This document shows positions 61,797 to 64,000 of a stretch of 64,000 bases of DNA, piece by piece. A program made the translations under genes and the position numbers. Origin of the DNA: JBBQYA01 sp031412335 (GTDB lineage Bacteria; Bacteroidota; Bacteroidia; Sphingobacteriales; Sphingobacteriaceae); the NCBI GenBank assembly GCA_031412335.1, contig JANOCT010000042.1, positions 1-64,000 on the forward strand. The letters run 5' to 3'. How positions within the stretch are numbered: the first letter of the stretch is position 1; each line of letters opens with the position of its first letter. The notes below the pieces were generated by a model. That model saw only the letters and a list, made by a program, of their open reading frames with translations. It made no database searches and was not told the origin of the DNA.

Positions 61797-64000
61797 ATGA
61801 AAAAATACTTAATTTTAATATTCATAATTTTCTCTTATTGTGTTCACAAATCATATTCAGCAACTGTAAGTATTACTACAATACCTTCATCATTTGAAGT
61901 AGGGATTAGTCGAAACATTACTGCAACAGTAAGTTTAGGAGCAAATGAAACAGTTGTGTCTTACAGATGGGAAGTTATATTTTTGGGACCAACGTCAGGT
62001 CAACAAGTTAATGCAAGCGTGAGTAGTTCGTGTGGACAACAATTTTTTACTCCATTCACTTGTCCATCTACAAGTCCTACTAATACGATTAGTGTAGCAT
62101 TTAGTAATTTTCATGCACCTGTAACAGCTACAATTAGATTAACTTTAAATTACAAAGATAATTTATTTATAGATAGAACAGCTCAAGATTTCGAAGATAT
62201 ACCACTTAATGGAATTACAGGTTCAATAGCTGGACCATCTCAGACTACTAAATATTGTACTAATACTTCATTAACCTACACCGCTTCTGTTAACTCGGGA
62301 ACAAACCAATTCTTATGGACAGTACCAAGTGGATGGATAATTCAGTCTGGACAAAACACAACAACTTTAGTTGTAAAACCAGACTGCACCACGAGTGGAA
62401 ATGTAGTTTGCAATTTTTCAAGAAGTGCAGCAAGTTCAAATTATATAGTACAAAGATCTCTAGCTGTATCCAGAAACAATCCTTCTTTTTCAGTTGGAAG
62501 CGTTCCTTCTGGTGTTCTTATTAGAGGTCTTACTTATAATTTTTCAGTATCATCAGCTCAATGTGCAACAGGTTATAATTGGAATTTCCCAGGTGGTAAT
62601 GCAAATTGGACAATTTTAGGACAAGGCTCTACATCAGTTTCAGCTACACCTCTTACAAATTCGCTCCCAGGAAATGTAACCGTTACTGCTCAATTTTGTG
62701 GAGGAAATGTAATTCAAGTAAGCATTCCTATTTTATTAAATGATCCACCAACTGCATTAGTTGCAAACCCATATAATTGTTTTTCAAATATTAGTTGGGT
62801 TGGAAACACAGGTGCTAGTAATTATAGAGTTGAATATAAAAAAAGAACTGAAATTCCTTGGACAGTTTTCTCTAATGGTGTGTTCGCACCAAGTGCAAAA
62901 TTATTAGGATTAACTTCGAATACACTTTATGATTGGCGAGTTTTAACAAATTATCCAGCAGGACCTAGTAAATATACTATTGGTGAATTTACAACAAAAA
63001 ATGACAATGTTTGTAATATCCCACAAAATGTAACGGCTGTTTTCGATCCTAATGGTACAAGTGATGGAAATCTTATAACTGCAAGTTGGAGTTCCGTATT
63101 TGGGGCACAATCATACACTGTCGAATATAAACCTACCACTTCTCCCACTTGGATAGTGGCTGGAACAACCTCATCTGCAATTTTAAATTTTTTTATTAAT
63201 AATTGCGTTCCTCAACAATATCAAGTACGAGTAAGGGCAAATTGTGACTGCGGCGTCGGAAATAGTTCTTACTCCAATTTTGCGAATTTCACATCTAGTT
63301 TTCCTAGTTGCATTGCATTAAGCAGCGAATTTATTCCTGGTGTATTATATACTAATAACACACATGCATATTTAACTATGGGACCTGGTGGCTATTTTCA
63401 AAATACTGTAAGATTTCGTATTGCTGGTTCTAATTCGGCTTGGAGATATTCAACCACAACAAATCAATATAATAATAGAAACTTGTTTGGATTATTATGT
63501 AATACTACCTATGAATGGGAAGCACAAAAAAATTGTGGGTGTACAAATAGTTCATTTATTGCTGGACCTAACTTTACGACGACAAATGTTAGCTACTCAT
63601 GTAACTTCCCATCAGGTTTAGGCACAAGTGTATCTAATGTTACAACAAGTAGTGCATTAATATCTTGGGGCAGCCCTGACGATTTTAATGTTAGTAATTT
63701 CACATTTGAATACAGAATTTTTGGATCTCTAAACTGGACCATTATTGGAATTGTTAACTATCCTACAGAATATTTTCCACTAACAGGCAATAATACAATA
63801 AGTTATAATTTAACCGATTTACAGTCCTGTACTAATTATGAGTATAGGGTAAAGGCAAACTGTTGCGGTTCATCAACTAGCTCTTGGACAAATGGAACAT
63901 TTGCGTCTGGTCAAGGCAACCCTAGTCAATGTAGAACAATATTTACAGGATTACAGCCAGAAAATATTTCATCTGAGAACAATTTCATCATGAAGCCAAA
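61797..64000 (+). CDS. Large secreted PKD-like/fibronectin III protein (3' end beyond window)
   Basis: The frame is open from the ATG at 61797 to the end of the window, at least 734 residues. Signal peptide about 1-24 ('LILIFIIFSYCVHKSYSA'). Residues ~142-225 and ~228-315 are two PKD-like domains with paired cysteines ('YCTNTSLTYTASVNSG', 'FLWTVPSGWIIQSG'). From ~315 onward come fibronectin type III-like domains ('SYTVEYKPTTSPTWIVAG', 'YQVRVRANCDCG', 'FTFEYRIFGSLNWTIIG'), each with a C-x-C or C-C pair near its end. This is a typical T9SS surface protein or adhesin; the sorting domain would lie outside the window. Ligand unknown. Confidence 0.85.
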   Translation, partial: MKKYLILIFIIFSYCVHKSYSATVSITTIPSSFEVGISRNITATVSLGANETVVSYRWEVIFLGPTSGQQVNASVSSSCGQQFFTPFTCPSTSPTNTISVAFSNFHAPVTATIRLTLNYKDNLFIDRTAQDFEDIPLNGITGSIAGPSQTTKYCTNTSLTYTASVNSGTNQFLWTVPSGWIIQSGQNTTTLVVKPDCTTSGNVVCNFSRSAASSNYIVQRSLAVSRNNPSFSVGSVPSGVLIRGLTYNFSVSSAQCATGYNWNFPGGNANWTILGQGSTSVSATPLTNSLPGNVTVTAQFCGGNVIQVSIPILLNDPPTALVANPYNCFSNISWVGNTGASNYRVEYKKRTEIPWTVFSNGVFAPSAKLLGLTSNTLYDWRVLTNYPAGPSKYTIGEFTTKNDNVCNIPQNVTAVFDPNGTSDGNLITASWSSVFGAQSYTVEYKPTTSPTWIVAGTTSSAILNFFINNCVPQQYQVRVRANCDCGVGNSSYSNFANFTSSFPSCIALSSEFIPGVLYTNNTHAYLTMGPGGYFQNTVRFRIAGSNSAWRYSTTTNQYNNRNLFGLLCNTTYEWEAQKNCGCTNSSFIAGPNFTTTNVSYSCNFPSGLGTSVSNVTTSSALISWGSPDDFNVSNFTFEYRIFGSLNWTIIGIVNYPTEYFPLTGNNTISYNLTDLQSCTNYEYRVKANCCGSSTSSWTNGTFASGQGNPSQCRTIFTGLQPENISSENNFIMKP

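Overview
This AT-rich window is chromosomal DNA from a member of the Bacteroidota, most likely a free-living, possibly gliding lineage near Chitinophagia, Sphingobacteriia or Cytophagia; the exact family cannot be read from the sequence. The signs are the gliding protein GldC, several secreted proteins with type IX secretion (T9SS) type A C-terminal sorting domains, the rpmH-rnpA-yidD-protease and DUF3822-rsmD-coaD gene orders, flotillin FloA, and promoters of the Bacteroidota form TTG-N19-TAnnTTTG. There is no rRNA, CRISPR array, prophage or intact insertion sequence.

Layout. 1-3.1 kb: a small stress/envelope group (DUF6799 protein, two tiny proteins of 56 and 40 aa, a DUF4142 lipoprotein), then an HxlR regulator divergent from an Old Yellow Enzyme, with two HxlR-like operators flanking the -7 box of the enzyme gene. 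3.2-8.7 kb: exported proteins (a YCF48-like T9SS cargo, a tyrosinase-like copper protein broken by a one-base frameshift, an AraC regulator, a ChaN-like protein). 8.7-12.1 kb: rpmH, rnpA, yidD, an S41 protease and a TauE/SafE permease. 12.1-22.5 kb: hscA, pyrC, an RNA helicase, gldC, a RecD-like helicase, DUF3822-rsmD-coaD, a NUDIX hydrolase, pyrE and a SRPBCC protein. 22.7-31.1 kb: an OmpA-family porin, a YtxH/holin-X/unknown membrane operon, obgE, adk, tRNA-Arg, floA, a dTDP-rhamnose-type reductase, mdh and a retropepsin-like protease. 31.3-41.3 kb: gyrB, a Skp-like chaperone, a deaminase, an S4 protein, dapD, a GT9 glycosyltransferase, a Sua5/YrdC protein, a CCA-adding-type enzyme, a pRiA4b ORF-3 protein, miaA and DUF3467. 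41.4-47.4 kb: two large T9SS cargo genes in one transcription unit. The second is an HExxH metalloprotease/beta-solenoid protein interrupted by an in-frame TGA. 47.8-61.1 kb: the classical tRNA-Thr/Tyr/Gly/Thr - tuf - tRNA-Trp - secE - nusG - rplKAJL - rpoBC block, all on the minus strand. 61.8 kb to the end: the start of a very large secreted PKD-like/fibronectin III protein that runs off the window.

Most of the window is core housekeeping DNA. The unusual material lies in the surface-protein islands (two broken T9SS genes and an octapeptide beta-roll array), in the promoters (several -7 boxes sit only 3-4 nt before the start codon, which predicts leaderless mRNAs), and in intergenic palindromes and dispersed repeats. 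I found no convincing new multi-gene defence or mobile system. The best candidates for undescribed biology are the YtxH/holin-X/unknown triad, the octapeptide-repeat metalloprotease, and the two-operator HxlR switch.
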